Positions 55,001 to 62,901 of a stretch of 64,000 nt of DNA are shown here, piece after piece. This stretch comes from Motiliproteus sp036960405 (GTDB lineage: Bacteria > Pseudomonadota > Gammaproteobacteria > Pseudomonadales > Balneatricaceae), in assembly GCA_036960405.1 (NCBI GenBank), contig JBALWS010000003.1, positions 39,016 to 103,015 of the forward strand, read 5' to 3'. The number at the start of each line of letters is the position of its first letter. Position 1 is the stretch's first letter. A program made the translations under genes and the position numbers. Under the pieces are notes generated by a model, which was not told where the DNA came from, did no database searches, and worked only from the letters and a program-made list of their open reading frames with translations.

Positions 55001-55142
55001 AGATGCTGTTATCGGTCGCCAGAACCACCCTGTTGGCGTAGTCGGGATTGAGGTCGCCGCCAAATCCCTGCTGTTTAAGGGCGTCGATAAATTGTAGGTA
55101 ACGCACCTGGACGGGGTTAGCTTCGGCAAGTCTTGGGATCAT
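52059..55142 (-). CDS. ydiJ: FAD/Fe-S D-2-hydroxyglutarate dehydrogenase-like protein (YdiJ)
   Basis: A 1027-residue fusion. An FAD-binding-4 domain (SPRGGGTGTNGQSL, TIGGMINTDASGQGS) and FAD-oxidase C-terminal domain (KYKGLLWGEHGKGIRSEY) are followed by a cluster region (CNGNGACYNY, CLACKSCVSQCP) and a heterodisulfide-reductase-like CCG domain (HCTERTNA, GCCGMAGTYGHE). E. coli YdiJ oxidises D-2-hydroxyglutarate; the same substrate is likely but unproven here. The ATG at 55142 is preceded by GAGTTACC. It is divergent from hrpA. Confidence 0.92.
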   Translation of the reverse strand: MIPRLAEANPVQVRYLQFIDALKQQGFGGDLNPDYANRVVLATDNSIYQLLPQGVLYPRSMADMVLITRLSNQREFHGIVLSPRGGGTGTNGQSLTDGLIVDLSKHMNQILEINADERWVRVQTGVVKDQLNAALKPYGLFFAPELSTSNRATIGGMINTDASGQGSCLYGKTRDHVLELDSVLLDGSRWHSEAIGDSALAEIQQRDDRIGELHRLADAIQHDNAELIEAKFPKLNRCLTGYDLAHLRDAQGKFNLNSLLCGSEGTLAFIGEAKLNVLTIPKYSALINLQYDSFNDALRDAQDLMKAAPSSIETIDSKVLNLAMGDIVWDSVSDYFPATADRAIQGINLVEYVADDEALLKQQVQQLTDQLSTSQGQPGKSFCHTVVYGASEINKIWAMRKKSVGLLGNAQGEARPIPFVEDTAVPPENLADYIAEFRALLDGMGLQYGMFGHVDAGVLHVRPAIDMKDPEQEEQIRTITDQVVALTIKYKGLLWGEHGKGIRSEYAPELFGPELYRCLQQLKAGFDPRNQLNPGKICTPLDSAAELYRVDGVPTRGQHDRQIPVAVREQFHDAMTCNGNGACYNYDPNDAMCPSWKGTRQRIHSPKGRASLVREWLRLLSKSGSNAKTESRKLKLAPSWHNLISKIRNSWNKRQGEYDFSHEVYDAMQGCLACKSCVSQCPIKVNVPEFRSEFLELYHGRYLRPLKDYMVGTLEFMIPWLARWPAPYNWLMTNSTAQQLMKKQLTMVDSPQICSHSLKQGLESLEIPWASEQTLQHLSKERRQRSVILVQDAFTSYFETPLVLDSCDLLRRLGFEVFVAPFSPNGKPLHVHGFLKQFERTARASAERLQKLAQFGVPLVGIDPSMTLSYRQEYAKTLTEMDLPKVELLQEWLVTQTARLEGLELKLPAQSFQLMSHCTERTNAPASISQWQQVFAALGLELQHQNLGCCGMAGTYGHEAANQDTSKQIYNQSWGPVIDAAKKQNTEDTANPTLVATGYSCRSQVKRIDQQQIPHPLQGLLAALRQR

Positions 55143-55230
55143 GATGGTAACTCGAACTCTTGCAGTAAACGTACAGCATGGATAACAGGGGCGGCGATTA
55201 TACCAGTCCCTGAGAAAATCGGTTTATGTC

Positions 55231-55290
55231 AATTTCCTGAATCAATGACTGGCCTTATGCGCCGCTAGGAAATTACGGATTCAGGAATTT
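55231..55290. promoter_or_regulatory. Long inverted repeat in the ydiJ/hrpA divergent region
   Basis: AATTTCCTGAATC (55231-55243) and GATTCAGGAATTT (55278-55290) are inverted 13-bp arms with one mismatch, 34 bases apart. The right arm touches the -35 region of the hrpA promoter. It may be paired operators. Confidence 0.5.
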
Positions 55291-55317
55291 AAGCACCGCT
55301 TTGAATCGGCGTATAAT
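55289..55317 (+). promoter_or_regulatory. Probable hrpA promoter
   Basis: A perfect TATAAT at 55312-55317 with a 17-bp spacer from a weak TTAAGC at 55289-55294; about 75 bp before the hrpA start. Confidence 0.6.
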
Positions 55318-55393
55318 GCTCGGCTTTACCGTGGGTGGATGACGCCTTGTTGTTATATCGGTGGGTAATGCCCACCTCTGCATTGGGATTTTT

Positions 55394-58300
55394 GTGAGTA
55401 ACACTCTGCATCAGCTCGTTAACGAAATCGATCAATGCCTACTGTCTGATCAGCGCGAACTACGCCAATTGTGGCAGGCGATACAGCGCAATGCCAAAGC
55501 CGAAAAGCCGTTTGATCGGTTGCGCTCCAAATTTGACCGACTGGTCGAGCGTTCGCAGGCGCGCTTGGCGCCGAGACTTAAGCCTATCGTGCCGCGTTAT
55601 GATGACCTGCTGCCGATTTGCCAGAAGCGTGAGCAGATTTTAGCGCTGATCCGTGATAATCAGGTGTTGGTGCTGGCGGGAGAAACCGGCTCGGGCAAGA
55701 CGACTCAGCTGCCCAAATTCTGCCTCGAGCTGGGGCGAGGGCAGCTCGGCCTGATCGGCCATACTCAGCCGAGACGTTTGGCTGCTCGGGCGGTTGCCAG
55801 TCGGATTGCCGAGGAGTTAGAAGAGGCTCCCGGTCATAGCGTCGGTTATCAAGTCCGGTTCGACGGCACCCTGAGCGAATCCACCCGGGTCAAATTGATG
55901 ACCGACGGTATTTTACTGGCCGAAGCTCAGCATGACCGGCTGCTGGAGAAGTACGACACCCTGATTATCGACGAGGCGCATGAGCGCAGCCTCAATATCG
56001 ACTTCTTGCTCGGCTATCTGAAACGACTGCTGCCGCAACGGCCCGATCTTAAGCTGATTATCACCTCGGCGACTATCGACGTGCAGCGTTTCTCTGAACA
56101 CTTCAATGACGCGCCGGTGCTTGAGGTAACGGGTCGTACCTATCCGGTCGAGGTGTTGTACCGTCCTCCCGAAGTCCAGCGAGCGGACAGTGACGAGCAG
56201 GCGTTGGACCTGCCGCAGCGGATACAAGCTGCATTACAGGAGATTGAACAGCGCGAGCGTACGGGTAAAGGTCACAAGCTGGGAGATGTGCTGGTATTCC
56301 TTAGTGGTGAGCGTGAGATTCGCGAAGCGGCCGACCAGCTACGTAAGGCTGCAGCATCTAATCAGCTACGTGATATTCAGATACTGCCGTTATATGCCCG
56401 GTTGAGCCAAGCGGAGCAGAATAAGATTTTTCATCCGTCGGGGCGGGGGCGGCGGGTGGTGCTCGCCACCAATGTTGCCGAGACATCGCTGACGGTGCCG
56501 GGGATTCGCTACGTAATCGATAGCGGCGTGGCGCGAGTTAGCCGCTACAGTGTGCGCTCGAAAGTGCAACGGCTGCCGATCGAACCGATTTCGCAAGCCA
56601 GTGCGAATCAGCGCAAAGGGCGCTGTGGCCGGGTTGCCGAAGGGGTTTGTGTTCGCCTCTACGATGAAGACGATTTTAACAGTCGTCCCAGTTTCACCGA
56701 TCCCGAGATCCAGCGTACCAATCTGGCTGCCGTCATCCTGCAGATGGAAGCATTGCGCTTGGGCGCGATGGAACAGTTCCCGTTTATCGATCCGCCCGAT
56801 CCGCGCCAGGTACGTGATGGGGTCAAGTTGCTCGAAGAGCTGGGCGCGATCCAGAATGATAAGTTGACCCAGCAGGGCCGGCAATTGAGTCGTTTGCCGG
56901 TCGATCCGCGTATCGGCCGAATGGTCATCGAAGCGGCCAAGCATAATTGTCTCAAAGAGGTGTTGGTTATCGCCTCGGTGCTAGGCATTCAGGACCCGCG
57001 CGAACGGCCCGCAGACAAAAAACAGCAGGCGGATGAAAAACACCGGCTGCACCAGGATCCCGATTCGGATTTCAGCAGTTTTATTAACTTGTGGAATGAT
57101 TACGAGCAGCAGCGGCAAGAGCTGAGCCAAGGGCAGTTACGCCGTTATTGCCAGAAACAGTTTCTATCGTTTATGCGGATGCGCGAATGGCGCGATCTGC
57201 ACCGCCAGCTGCACTTGGCCTGCAAGGCATTGGAGTTAAAAGAGAATAGCGAAGCCGCTGGTTATGAGGTGATTCACCGAGCATTGCTGGCGGGGCTACT
57301 CAGTCACATCGGCTTTAAGCAGGAAAATCGTGAATACCTCGGCGCGCGTAACCGCAAGTTTATGGTGTTCCCCGGTTCGAGTCTGTCCAAAGGTAAGGCA
57401 AAATGGTTGATGGCCGCTGAGCTGACCGAGACCAGTCGGTTGTTTGCCCGAACTGCTGCCAAGATTGAACCCGGCTGGGTCGAGCCACTGGCGGCGCATC
57501 TGATCAAGCGAAGTTACGGTGAGCCGCATTGGGAAAAACAGGCGGCGCAAGTTGTGGCTCATGAGAAACTGACCCTGTACGGCTTGGTGATCGTGCCGCG
57601 GCGAAAAGTTAATTTTGGCACTATCGATCCTGAGCTGGCGCAACAGATATTTATTCGCTCGGCGTTGGTCGAAGGCGAATTTCATACCCAGGCTCCGTTT
57701 TTTGCCCATAACCGTCAGTTGCTCGAGGAAGTGGCCGCGCTGGAAGACAAATCGCGCCGCCGCGATATCTTGGTCGATGAAGAGCAACTGTTTGAGTTTT
57801 ATCGTGAGTTACTGCTCAAGGAGTCTGGCGAGCGAGTTGTTAACGGTGCGTCGTTCGAGAAGTGGCGAAAAGCCCTGGAGCAGGCGAATCCTAAAGCGCT
57901 GTTTTTAACTAAAGAGGCGCTGATGCGCCACGGTGCAGCGGCTGTTAGCCATCATCAATATCCCGATATGCTGGAAAGCCAAGGGTTGCAGTTTAGGTTG
58001 CATTACCATTTTTCACCGGGTGCTGTAGACGATGGTGTGACGATCGATGTGCCGGTCGGGGCGCTGAATCGGTTGCCGGTTAAGCGGCTACAGTGGCTGG
58101 TGCCGGGGATGTTGCGGGATAAATGCATCGCTTTGGTTAAGGGGCTGCCCAAAAATCTGCGTAAACAGTGTGTCCCGGTGCCTGATCGTGTCGATACGTT
58201 TTTAGCCCAAGCTCAGGTAGACGATACCAGCCTGACCGAAGCGATGGCGTATTCGCTGAAGCGGCAAACGGGCCTGGTGGTAAAACCCGAGGATTGGGAT

Positions 58301-59335
58301 GAGATAAACCTGGATAGTCATTATCGATTTAATATTCGGGTGTTGGATGCGCAGAGTAAAGTCTTGGCTCAAGGGCGTGATTGGACTGAGCTGGTTCGAC
58401 AGTTTGACGATCGAACAGAGCCCGTTGAGCTGGCGGTTGAGTCGGAATGGCAGCGAAGTGATATCCAAAGCTGGGACTTTGGTGAGCTGCCGCAGAGGGT
58501 CGAACTGGACCAAGCTGGCATGAAGGTCCCTGCCTATCCCGCTCTGACGGTGCAAGGTAAAGAACTTGCCATTAAGTTGCATTCGACCCCGGCGCAAGCA
58601 CGGCAATCACACTACTGGGGCGTCGTTCGCTTATTGCAAATGCAGTCGGTTCGGCAATTAAAGGAGTTAAAGCGCAAACTACCCGAGTTGGAACGCAGTG
58701 CGCTGTTGTTTTCCAAATTGGGCCAGAAGAACGCACTCTATGATGATTTCTATGATGGCCTGTTTGCTCGGGTTTTTCTTAAAGAAAGTAGTGTAGGCGA
58801 GGACTGTTTACCCTATACCGCAGAGGCCTTTGCGGAGCTGCTGGAGCAACACCGTGCGGAACTTTGGCCGTCGGCTGAATCGTTGTCAAAAAAACTCTAC
58901 AGCGTATTAACTCAATACCACGCCATATCGAAAAGACTATCTGGCAAAATTCAGCTTCAATGGGCTCCGGTGTTAAACGACATCAATCAGCAATTGAGTC
59001 AGCTTATATATAGTGGCTTTATTATGGCGACAACAGATCAATGGTGGCAGCGGTTGCCTGTTTATTTGCAGGCCATCGATCTTCGTTTGAATAAGTTTCA
59101 ACAGGATCTGCAGCGGCAGCGAGTGGCTAGCGAGCAATTACAGCAGTTGTGGTCTCAATTCGACAAGCGTTTAAAACAATGCCAGCAGTCGGGCGCAGAC
59201 CTGACCGAACTTTACACCTATCGCTGGATGCTGGAGGAGTACCGGGTATCACAATTTGCCCAGCAGCTTGGTACCTTGATGCCGGTGTCGGAAAAACGGC
59301 TGAAGCAGCAGTGGCAGCTAACAGAGAGGTCGTAA
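55394..59335 (+). CDS. hrpA: ATP-dependent RNA helicase HrpA
   Basis: A 1313-residue DEAH-box helicase. Motif I GETGSGKTTQLPK, the DEAH box IDEAHERS, SATID, TNVAETSLTVPG and QRKGRCGR are clear; winged-helix, ratchet, OB-fold and a long DUF3418 C terminus follow. HrpA unwinds RNA and has been linked to release of stalled ribosomes. I start at GTG 55394 (MSNTLHQL) after GGGAT; the frame is open back to GTG 55361, which cannot be excluded. Length matches E. coli (1300). Confidence 0.95.
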   Translation: MSNTLHQLVNEIDQCLLSDQRELRQLWQAIQRNAKAEKPFDRLRSKFDRLVERSQARLAPRLKPIVPRYDDLLPICQKREQILALIRDNQVLVLAGETGSGKTTQLPKFCLELGRGQLGLIGHTQPRRLAARAVASRIAEELEEAPGHSVGYQVRFDGTLSESTRVKLMTDGILLAEAQHDRLLEKYDTLIIDEAHERSLNIDFLLGYLKRLLPQRPDLKLIITSATIDVQRFSEHFNDAPVLEVTGRTYPVEVLYRPPEVQRADSDEQALDLPQRIQAALQEIEQRERTGKGHKLGDVLVFLSGEREIREAADQLRKAAASNQLRDIQILPLYARLSQAEQNKIFHPSGRGRRVVLATNVAETSLTVPGIRYVIDSGVARVSRYSVRSKVQRLPIEPISQASANQRKGRCGRVAEGVCVRLYDEDDFNSRPSFTDPEIQRTNLAAVILQMEALRLGAMEQFPFIDPPDPRQVRDGVKLLEELGAIQNDKLTQQGRQLSRLPVDPRIGRMVIEAAKHNCLKEVLVIASVLGIQDPRERPADKKQQADEKHRLHQDPDSDFSSFINLWNDYEQQRQELSQGQLRRYCQKQFLSFMRMREWRDLHRQLHLACKALELKENSEAAGYEVIHRALLAGLLSHIGFKQENREYLGARNRKFMVFPGSSLSKGKAKWLMAAELTETSRLFARTAAKIEPGWVEPLAAHLIKRSYGEPHWEKQAAQVVAHEKLTLYGLVIVPRRKVNFGTIDPELAQQIFIRSALVEGEFHTQAPFFAHNRQLLEEVAALEDKSRRRDILVDEEQLFEFYRELLLKESGERVVNGASFEKWRKALEQANPKALFLTKEALMRHGAAAVSHHQYPDMLESQGLQFRLHYHFSPGAVDDGVTIDVPVGALNRLPVKRLQWLVPGMLRDKCIALVKGLPKNLRKQCVPVPDRVDTFLAQAQVDDTSLTEAMAYSLKRQTGLVVKPEDWDEINLDSHYRFNIRVLDAQSKVLAQGRDWTELVRQFDDRTEPVELAVESEWQRSDIQSWDFGELPQRVELDQAGMKVPAYPALTVQGKELAIKLHSTPAQARQSHYWGVVRLLQMQSVRQLKELKRKLPELERSALLFSKLGQKNALYDDFYDGLFARVFLKESSVGEDCLPYTAEAFAELLEQHRAELWPSAESLSKKLYSVLTQYHAISKRLSGKIQLQWAPVLNDINQQLSQLIYSGFIMATTDQWWQRLPVYLQAIDLRLNKFQQDLQRQRVASEQLQQLWSQFDKRLKQCQQSGADLTELYTYRWMLEEYRVSQFAQQLGTLMPVSEKRLKQQWQLTERS

Positions 59336-59739
59336 ATGCGGCTGTTAGGCTTAAGTATGCTTGACCCTGATCAGTCCTCCATGCTGCAATGCGGGCAGTT
59401 CCCTCCGGGCTGAGAATAAAAAAGGATAAATGCTCAGAGGCAAAAGGATAGTTTTGAGGAGCTAGCGATTACGTTTTCAAAGAGCAACAAGCGATTTTAT
59501 TAATAATGGCGAGCTATTAATGGTGGTTTACCTGAATATAGGTCGTAGCAGCAAAGTTGAAAATGATTCACGGATTGATGCATATTTAGTTAACTGATCG
59601 ATGGGTTGGTTAAGAAATAAGCGAAAATGATCAAAAAAATGGACAAAATCTCTTTTTTTTTTGAATCAGGGTCTACATTTTTGAATTTTGCTGGGTTAGA
59701 GTTGGAATCGCTTGGAATATAAGGTGCGCTTTCGTCGAG

Positions 59740-59757
59740 ATCCATTGGGGAATGGAT
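59740..59757 (+). promoter_or_regulatory. Hairpin in the presumed porin mRNA leader
   Basis: ATCCATT-GGGG-AATGGAT, a perfect 7-bp stem with a G4 loop about 80 bp before the porin start. Confidence 0.45.
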
Positions 59758-59792
59758 TGAAGGCCTACCAAACAAAAAGTTTAAAAAAATTG

Positions 59793-59815
59793 TTTTAACT
59801 ACTAGTACGTTAAAA
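59793..59815. promoter_or_regulatory. Dyad immediately upstream of the porin ribosome site
   Basis: TTTTAAC and GTTAAAA flank TACTAGTAC, 20 bp before the porin ATG. It may be an operator or an mRNA stem near the ribosome site. Confidence 0.45.
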
Positions 59816-59834
59816 ACTGAAGGGGAATACATAA

Positions 59835-60776
59835 ATGAAGAAGTCACTTATCGCACTGGCAGTTGCCGGCGCTCTGACTGCTCCAATGATCGCTCAAGCC
59901 GACGCTACTGTGTACGGTTCACTACGTGTTAAGGCTGTTTCATCTGATAAAGACGGCTCGACTATCGATGTTACCGATAACTCTTCACGTTGGGGTGTTC
60001 GTGGTAAGCAGCAAACCGGTATTGACGGTGTTACTGCAACATACCGTTTCGAAACTACTGTATCTACCGATCCTACTGTTGGCGGCGCTGCTTTCACTCC
60101 TCGCCTGTCTTACGTGGGGCTTAATACAGGTTCTGGTAACTTCAACTTCGGTCGTCAGTGGACGCCTGCGTTCCTGATGGTTGGTTCTATGGTTGACGTG
60201 TTGGATGCCAGCTCTAACCCAACTCACGACTACGGCACTGAAGGTCGTCAGTCTAATACACTGTCTTACACCACGCCTAAAATGGGTGGTTTCCAGGCTG
60301 CACTGGCCACTGTTCACCGCGATGGCGATACACGTGAGAAAGATCTTGATGCATACAACCTGGCTGCTACCTACGAGATCGCTGGTGTTCGTCTAGCCGC
60401 GTCTCACACTGACTACGATGCCGTTGGTGATAAGGCTAAGACTGCATTAGCTGCTAGCTACACTATGGATGCTCTGTACCTGGCTGGTGTTTACAGCGAT
60501 GCAGATCCAGACATGCGTAATGCAGGCACTGGTAAGAAGTCTTACGAGCTGGTTGGTTCTTACATGGTTAACGACAACGTGAAGCTACTGGCTAACTACG
60601 TTGACTTTGGTAAAGCCGCTTCTGCGGATCAGGGTACTCAGTACGCAATTGAAGCTTGGTACAAGCTAGGTAAGAAAGCTCGTACTTTCATCAACTTCAC
60701 CGATGTAAACAGCGATCGTGAAACCAACGCTGGTAAGTTCGGTTCTTGGAATGTTGGTTACCGCGTAGACTTCTAA
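59835..60776 (+). CDS. Outer-membrane general porin
   Basis: A 313-residue 16-strand-type porin of the Gram-negative porin family. The signal peptide MKKSLIALAVAGALTAPM is cleaved after AQA, giving ADATVYGSLRVKA at the mature start. Repeated amphipathic strands such as SRWGVRGKQQ, FNFGRQWTPAF and YELVGSYMV follow, and the last residue is Phe (GYRVDF), the Bam signal. It is rather short for the family. Codon use is biased to a narrower set than its neighbours (GCT, GGT, GTT rich), suggesting very high expression. Ribosome site GAAGGGGAA. Confidence 0.93.
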   Translation: MKKSLIALAVAGALTAPMIAQADATVYGSLRVKAVSSDKDGSTIDVTDNSSRWGVRGKQQTGIDGVTATYRFETTVSTDPTVGGAAFTPRLSYVGLNTGSGNFNFGRQWTPAFLMVGSMVDVLDASSNPTHDYGTEGRQSNTLSYTTPKMGGFQAALATVHRDGDTREKDLDAYNLAATYEIAGVRLAASHTDYDAVGDKAKTALAASYTMDALYLAGVYSDADPDMRNAGTGKKSYELVGSYMVNDNVKLLANYVDFGKAASADQGTQYAIEAWYKLGKKARTFINFTDVNSDRETNAGKFGSWNVGYRVDF

Positions 60777-60803
60777 TTTCGTAAGAAATTAGTTAACGCG
60801 TAA

Positions 60804-60830
60804 AAAGGGTTCCTTCGGGAGCCCTTTTTT
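60804..60830 (+). terminator. Rho-independent terminator after the porin
   Basis: AAAGGGTTCC, loop TTCG, GGAGCCCTTT (one G-T pair), then TTT. It lies about 28 bp past the porin stop. Confidence 0.93.
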
Positions 60831-60964
60831 GTGTTTGAGAGGAAATGAATTAATCTCGTCGTATGTTTGATAAACCATATTTTCTGTTATCCTCGTTGGC
60901 TCGAGGGGTCATTGAACGTTAGTGTGTTGGTCTAGTATCGAGTGGTGTAAAGAGGGGTTGCGAG

Positions 60965-61681
60965 TTGTTGTATAAATCCATTCAGGCGCTGCTAGTCGTT
61001 GGGTTGTTGGCTATCAGTTCTCTGGTTCAGGCTGATAATGCCGAGGTGGATCCTTGGGAGGCGTTTAATCGTAAAACCTTTGTATTTAACGAATATTTTG
61101 ATCGTCATCTGCTGTTACCTATAACCCGTGGATATATAGCGGTGTTACCGCAGCCGGTTCGAACTGGGGTCAGTAATTTTTTTGGAAATCTTGATGACGT
61201 GGTGTCGTTGTCGAGTAACCTGTTGCAGCTAAAATTTCATAATGCGGCGCAGGATGGCAGCCGTATAGCGGCGAATACCGTTTTTGGTTTGGGCGGTTTG
61301 ATCGATGTGGCGACGCCGATCGGGGTGCCGAAGCAGTACGAGGAGTTTGGTCAGGTGCTGGGTTATTGGGGAGTGCCGTCTGGACCGTATCTGGTATTGC
61401 CATTTCTAGGGCCTAGTAATGTGCGTGATGGCTTGTCTTGGTATCCCAATGCGATGTTGCATCCTACCTCCTATGCCGAGCAGAATCGCGTCTATTGGGC
61501 GCTGTTTTCGGTTTGGATGATCGACAAACGCGCCGGTCTGATTCAGGCCGAGGGGTTGATTAGCGGTGATAAATACAGTTTTATTCGCGATGCGTATATG
61601 CAGCGCCGAGAGTTTTTGGTCAATGATGGTATGATCGTAGACGGCTTTGGTGATGATGCTTTTGGTGACGACGATTTTTAA
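60965..61681 (+). CDS. mlaA: Outer-membrane lipid asymmetry protein MlaA (VacJ)
   Basis: A 238-residue MlaA family protein that removes misplaced phospholipids from the outer leaflet and passes them to the Mla shuttle. DPWEAFNRKTFVFNEYFDR, VPQP/LPQPVRTGVSNFFGNL and GVPSGPYLVLPFLGPSNVRDG are typical. A signal peptide ends near LVQA, but no lipobox cysteine follows, so it is not a lipoprotein like E. coli MlaA. The C terminus is Asp/Phe-rich (GDDAFGDDDF). Start is TTG 60965 or 60968, after AGAGGGG. It precedes the rssB/rssC-like pair, as vacJ does in Pseudomonas. Confidence 0.92.
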   Translation: MLYKSIQALLVVGLLAISSLVQADNAEVDPWEAFNRKTFVFNEYFDRHLLLPITRGYIAVLPQPVRTGVSNFFGNLDDVVSLSSNLLQLKFHNAAQDGSRIAANTVFGLGGLIDVATPIGVPKQYEEFGQVLGYWGVPSGPYLVLPFLGPSNVRDGLSWYPNAMLHPTSYAEQNRVYWALFSVWMIDKRAGLIQAEGLISGDKYSFIRDAYMQRREFLVNDGMIVDGFGDDAFGDDDF

Positions 61682-61731
61682 TGCGTTTGTTGTTACTAAT
61701 AGGGTTTTTGCAGTGTTGATTTGAGGGCGCG

Positions 61732-62892
61732 ATGAATTCCGAACGTTACTGTATGTTAGTGGCAGACATGCCCGCCGAGCGAGCATTGCAGGAAGTTGTT
61801 GAGATAATCGGAGACGACCATTCGCTTGAGTTGCAGCTGGTTGACTCTGCTGAGCAGGCGTTGGAGTCTATTCGCCGACGTAAGCCTCAGTTGTTGTTGA
61901 CACTGTCGCAGTTAGAAGGTCATTCAGACTGGTTAAACCAGGCCTGTGAAGAGATGCACCCCAACCCCGTGGTGGCGCTTGAGCTAGATCGTGATGACGG
62001 TTTTACTCTGCGAGCTTTGCGGCAAGGTGTTAGCGATGTTTTTTTTCTCCCCATCAGTGATCGCGGCGCGTTTCAAGCATCGCTTCAGCGCCAGCTAGAG
62101 CGGGCAGGGCTTATTTCACAGAGCCAGTATTTTCGCGATGAGCTTGAGCGGAGCCTGGGGTTGTTGCAAGAAGACCAGCAGGCCGGTCGACACGTCCAGC
62201 AGAAGATGCTGCCGCCGAATCAAGCCGTTATTAATGACTATCATTTTGAATATCGGATTAAGCCTTCGTTATTTCTTAGTGGTGATTTTGTCGATTATTT
62301 CCGTATCTCAGAATCGCTCTCGATGTTTTATTTGGCCGATATCTCAGGTCATGGCGCCTCGTCAGCATTTGTTACGGTGTTGTTGAAAAATATGACCAAC
62401 CGGCTACTGCGTAACTACAATCGAGGTTCGAGCTTCGATATTTTATCGCCGATTGCAGTGCTGGAGCGGGTTAATAAAGAGCTATTGGATACCGGGCTAG
62501 GCAAGCATATGACCATCTTTGTGGGGCTGCTGGATCGAATAGAAAATACTCTGCAGTATGGGGTCGGTGGTCATTTTCCGATGCCGATTTTAAAGCAGGG
62601 TGATAAAGCGGAATATCTGGGTGGAAGTGGCATGCCGGTTGGGCTGTTTGATGATGCCCAGTTCGAGGGGCGAATTGTCGAGTTAGAAGATGAATTTTGC
62701 ATTACGCTGTTTTCCGACGGCGTGCTTGAAGTGATGGATCAACCAAACTTGAAAGCTAAGGAAAAGTGCTTGCTGGATGCTGCGGCAGGGGGCTATGATG
62801 ATCTGGGTGATCTGGCGCGTATTCTAGGCGTCGATCGTGTCGATGAAGCGCCGGATGATATTGCCGCGCTTAGCGTTTCAAGGCGGTTATAG
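61732..62892 (+). CDS. RssB-like response-regulator PP2C phosphatase with degenerate receiver
   Basis: 386 residues. Residues 1-125 have the receiver fold but not its chemistry: the acidic pocket reads VADMP, the phosphoacceptor region PQLLLTLSQLEG has Thr57/Leu58 instead of Asp, and the conserved Lys is Leu in FFLPIS. A linker helix leads to a SpoIIE/PP2C phosphatase (about 150-386) with SGDFVDYF, ADISGHGAS, LFSDGVLEV and DDIAAL metal ligands intact. It should dephosphorylate the STAS protein encoded 9 bp downstream. In Pseudomonas a like pair (rssB-rssC) controls RpoS; whether that holds here is inference. Confidence 0.87.
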   Translation: MNSERYCMLVADMPAERALQEVVEIIGDDHSLELQLVDSAEQALESIRRRKPQLLLTLSQLEGHSDWLNQACEEMHPNPVVALELDRDDGFTLRALRQGVSDVFFLPISDRGAFQASLQRQLERAGLISQSQYFRDELERSLGLLQEDQQAGRHVQQKMLPPNQAVINDYHFEYRIKPSLFLSGDFVDYFRISESLSMFYLADISGHGASSAFVTVLLKNMTNRLLRNYNRGSSFDILSPIAVLERVNKELLDTGLGKHMTIFVGLLDRIENTLQYGVGGHFPMPILKQGDKAEYLGGSGMPVGLFDDAQFEGRIVELEDEFCITLFSDGVLEVMDQPNLKAKEKCLLDAAAGGYDDLGDLARILGVDRVDEAPDDIAALSVSRRL

Positions 62893-62901
62893 TAGTTAGC
62901 C

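Larger units (their letters stand above)
59336..59834. other. 500-bp AT-rich non-coding region upstream of the porin
   Basis: No gene on either strand convinces. A run of ten T (59653-59662) lies amid AT-rich sequence. Possible porin promoter elements are TTAGAG (59696-59701) and TATAAG (59718-59723), spacer 16. A hairpin (59740-59757) and a dyad (59793-59815) lie in the presumed leader. The hrpA-proximal part (59340-59590) shows no recognisable element. Confidence 0.6.

Noticed and set aside
59590..59847. 85-codon open frame on the minus strand in the porin upstream region
   Set aside because: It runs through AT-rich non-coding DNA and into the porin start, has no ribosome site and no family character; the length is expected by chance.
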